NCBI RefSeq assembly: GCF_039531105.1
Contig: NZ_BAAAPK010000001.1
Span: 2,108,001 to 2,172,000 of the forward strand
Reading direction: 5' to 3'
Source: Microbacterium lacus
Lineage (GTDB): Bacteria > Actinomycetota > Actinomycetes > Actinomycetales > Microbacteriaceae
Length of the DNA: 64,000 nucleotides
Position 1 is the stretch's first letter. Every line of letters begins with the position of its first letter. The translations under genes were made by a program, and so were the position numbers. The notes below the pieces were generated by a model. That model did not search any database. It had not been told where the DNA came from and saw nothing but the letters and a program-made list of their open reading frames with translations. Shown here one piece after another: positions 63,374 to 64,000 of the stretch.

Positions 63374-63643
63374 ATGTCCTCCTCCGTCGAACGCCGCACG
63401 AATCCCGCAGCATGGGCTGCCTTCTGGTTCGCGCTGGCCGGTCTCCTCCTCATGCCGATCCCGGTCTTCATCGGACTGATCCTCGGCGGCGGCCTCTCGA
63501 TCGTCGCCGCGATCCTCGCCGTGATCGCCTTGTTGAAGGGGCTCGCACGCAGCGGCAAGGGAATCGCTCCCGTCGTGTTCGCTGCGATCTTCATCGCACT
63601 CACGTGGGGCGGGATCTCAATCGGCGGCGGAACGGTCTGGTGA
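63374..63643 (+). CDS. Small membrane protein, DUF4190-like
   Basis: The protein has 89 residues with three hydrophobic helices (AFWFALAGLLLMPIPVFIGL, GLSIVAAILAVIALLKG, IAPVVFAAIFIALTWGG). The layout resembles DUF4190 proteins, function unknown. A GTG 18 bp upstream is an alternative start. Confidence 0.6.
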   Translation: MSSSVERRTNPAAWAAFWFALAGLLLMPIPVFIGLILGGGLSIVAAILAVIALLKGLARSGKGIAPVVFAAIFIALTWGGISIGGGTVW

Positions 63644-63677
63644 TCCAGCCGAGCACAGGCTCGGGGCTGAGAACACA

Positions 63678-63717
63678 AAGGCCCGAGACCCACGGAATTC
63701 CGCGGCTCTCGGGCCTT
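63678..63717. terminator. Hairpin terminator downstream of tmRNA
   Basis: AAGGCCCGAGA and TCTCGGGCCTT form an 11-bp stem around an 18-nt loop, 20 bp after the tmRNA 3' end. It can serve the membrane protein gene from the other side. Confidence 0.7.
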
Positions 63718-63736
63718 CCGCGTGACAGCGGATCGG

Positions 63737-64000
63737 TGGAGATGGGGGGAATCGAACCCCCGTCCATCGCTGTGTCTCTGCGCCTTCTACGGGCGTAGCC
63801 TGTGCTGACGTTCTGCTCGGCTCCGACCTTTGCCACAGGCATCCAGGTCGACAAGCCCAGTCTGGGAAGAGTCCCGCGTGACGTCCAGACGCCGCCACAC
63901 AGCAAGTCCCCTAGATGACGCCAGAATCCGTAGCGGGAACACCTACGGTCTGACGGAGTTCAGGCTCGCTTAGGCAGCGAGGGCGAACTCAGTGCGCTTT
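63737..64000 (-). ncRNA. ssrA: tmRNA (transfer-messenger RNA), 3' part; 5' end outside window
   Basis: The minus strand ends in the tRNA-like 3' half (GGGGGTTCGATTCCCCCCATCTCC-A-CC; the terminal A of CCA is not encoded). At 63970-63999 it encodes the end of the tag peptide, KRTEFALAA followed by TAA. The intervening pseudoknot region is GC-rich. tmRNA rescues stalled ribosomes and marks the nascent protein for proteolysis. Confidence 0.93.

Overview
The window is a high-GC chromosomal segment that looks like a Microbacterium-type actinobacterium (Microbacteriaceae). The support is the strong G/C third-position bias, a DUF222/HNH protein, an ECF sigma factor with a zinc-type anti-sigma factor, a class F-like sortase, gltX next to tRNA-Gln with no glutaminyl-tRNA synthetase in the window, and a one-piece tmRNA whose tag ends KRTEFALAA. 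Genus is an inference from gene content, not from a search. Genes are packed tightly on both strands. No gap longer than about 150 bp is empty, and I see no insertion sequence, prophage, integron or CRISPR array.

Layout. 1-8.3 kb: accessory and housekeeping genes (MarR fragment, DUF1992 protein, luciferase-like monooxygenase, GNAT, penicillin-binding-type lipoprotein, a truncated glycosyltransferase, PIN protein, VOC protein, tRNA-Glu, MBL hydrolase). 8.3-12.5 kb: fructose PTS operon fruR-fruK-fruA-ptsH on the minus strand. 12.6-16 kb: a phosphotransferase-like gene, a one-TM protein, then gltX and tRNA-Gln. 16-24.6 kb: LysR/aminotransferase pair, MFS, FAH-family hydrolase, ilvE, leuB, and a DHA2-type MFS with a divergent TetR. 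24.6-36.1 kb: serA, small membrane proteins, an MpaB-type oxygenase, and the minus-strand run otsA-otsB-ilvD-ilvB-ilvN-ilvC. 36.2-49.1 kb: a ketone-body/3-hydroxybutyrate region. It holds a thiolase, scoA/scoB, an IclR regulator, and a nine-gene minus-strand operon coding for a branched-chain-type ABC importer, acyl-CoA ligase, TetR regulator, 3-hydroxybutyrate-type dehydrogenase and alpha/beta hydrolase. 49.2-53 kb: MarR-MFS, RNase H with tRNA-Lys, a HisN-type phosphatase and a lipoprotein. 53-56 kb: DUF4397 surface protein, sortase, ECF sigma and anti-sigma. 56-64 kb: YcaQ-type protein, oxidoreductases, an HNH/DUF222 protein, a flavin amine oxidase and the tmRNA (cut by the window end).

How the parts work together. 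ilvDBNC, ilvE, leuB and serA supply branched-chain amino acids and serine. The 36.9-49.1 kb block can be read as one pathway: import, hydrolysis or activation, oxidation of 3-hydroxybutyrate to acetoacetate, CoA transfer, and thiolysis to acetyl-CoA. Its operon promoter has a consensus -35 box, and a perfect 8+8 bp inverted repeat sits at the predicted transcription start, a likely site for the TetR protein encoded in the same operon.

A window-wide signal is that about 21 genes have a TANNNT (in one case GATAAT) -10 box 6 or 7 nt before the start codon and no Shine-Dalgarno sequence, so they are predicted to be leaderless. I used this to choose starts. Other notable points are a 77-bp tandem duplication that made a 26-residue chimeric mini-ORF between scoB and the thiolase, a tRNA-Lys whose CCA end shares a base with the rnhA start codon, and two divergent leaderless promoters that lie inside each other's coding sequences.
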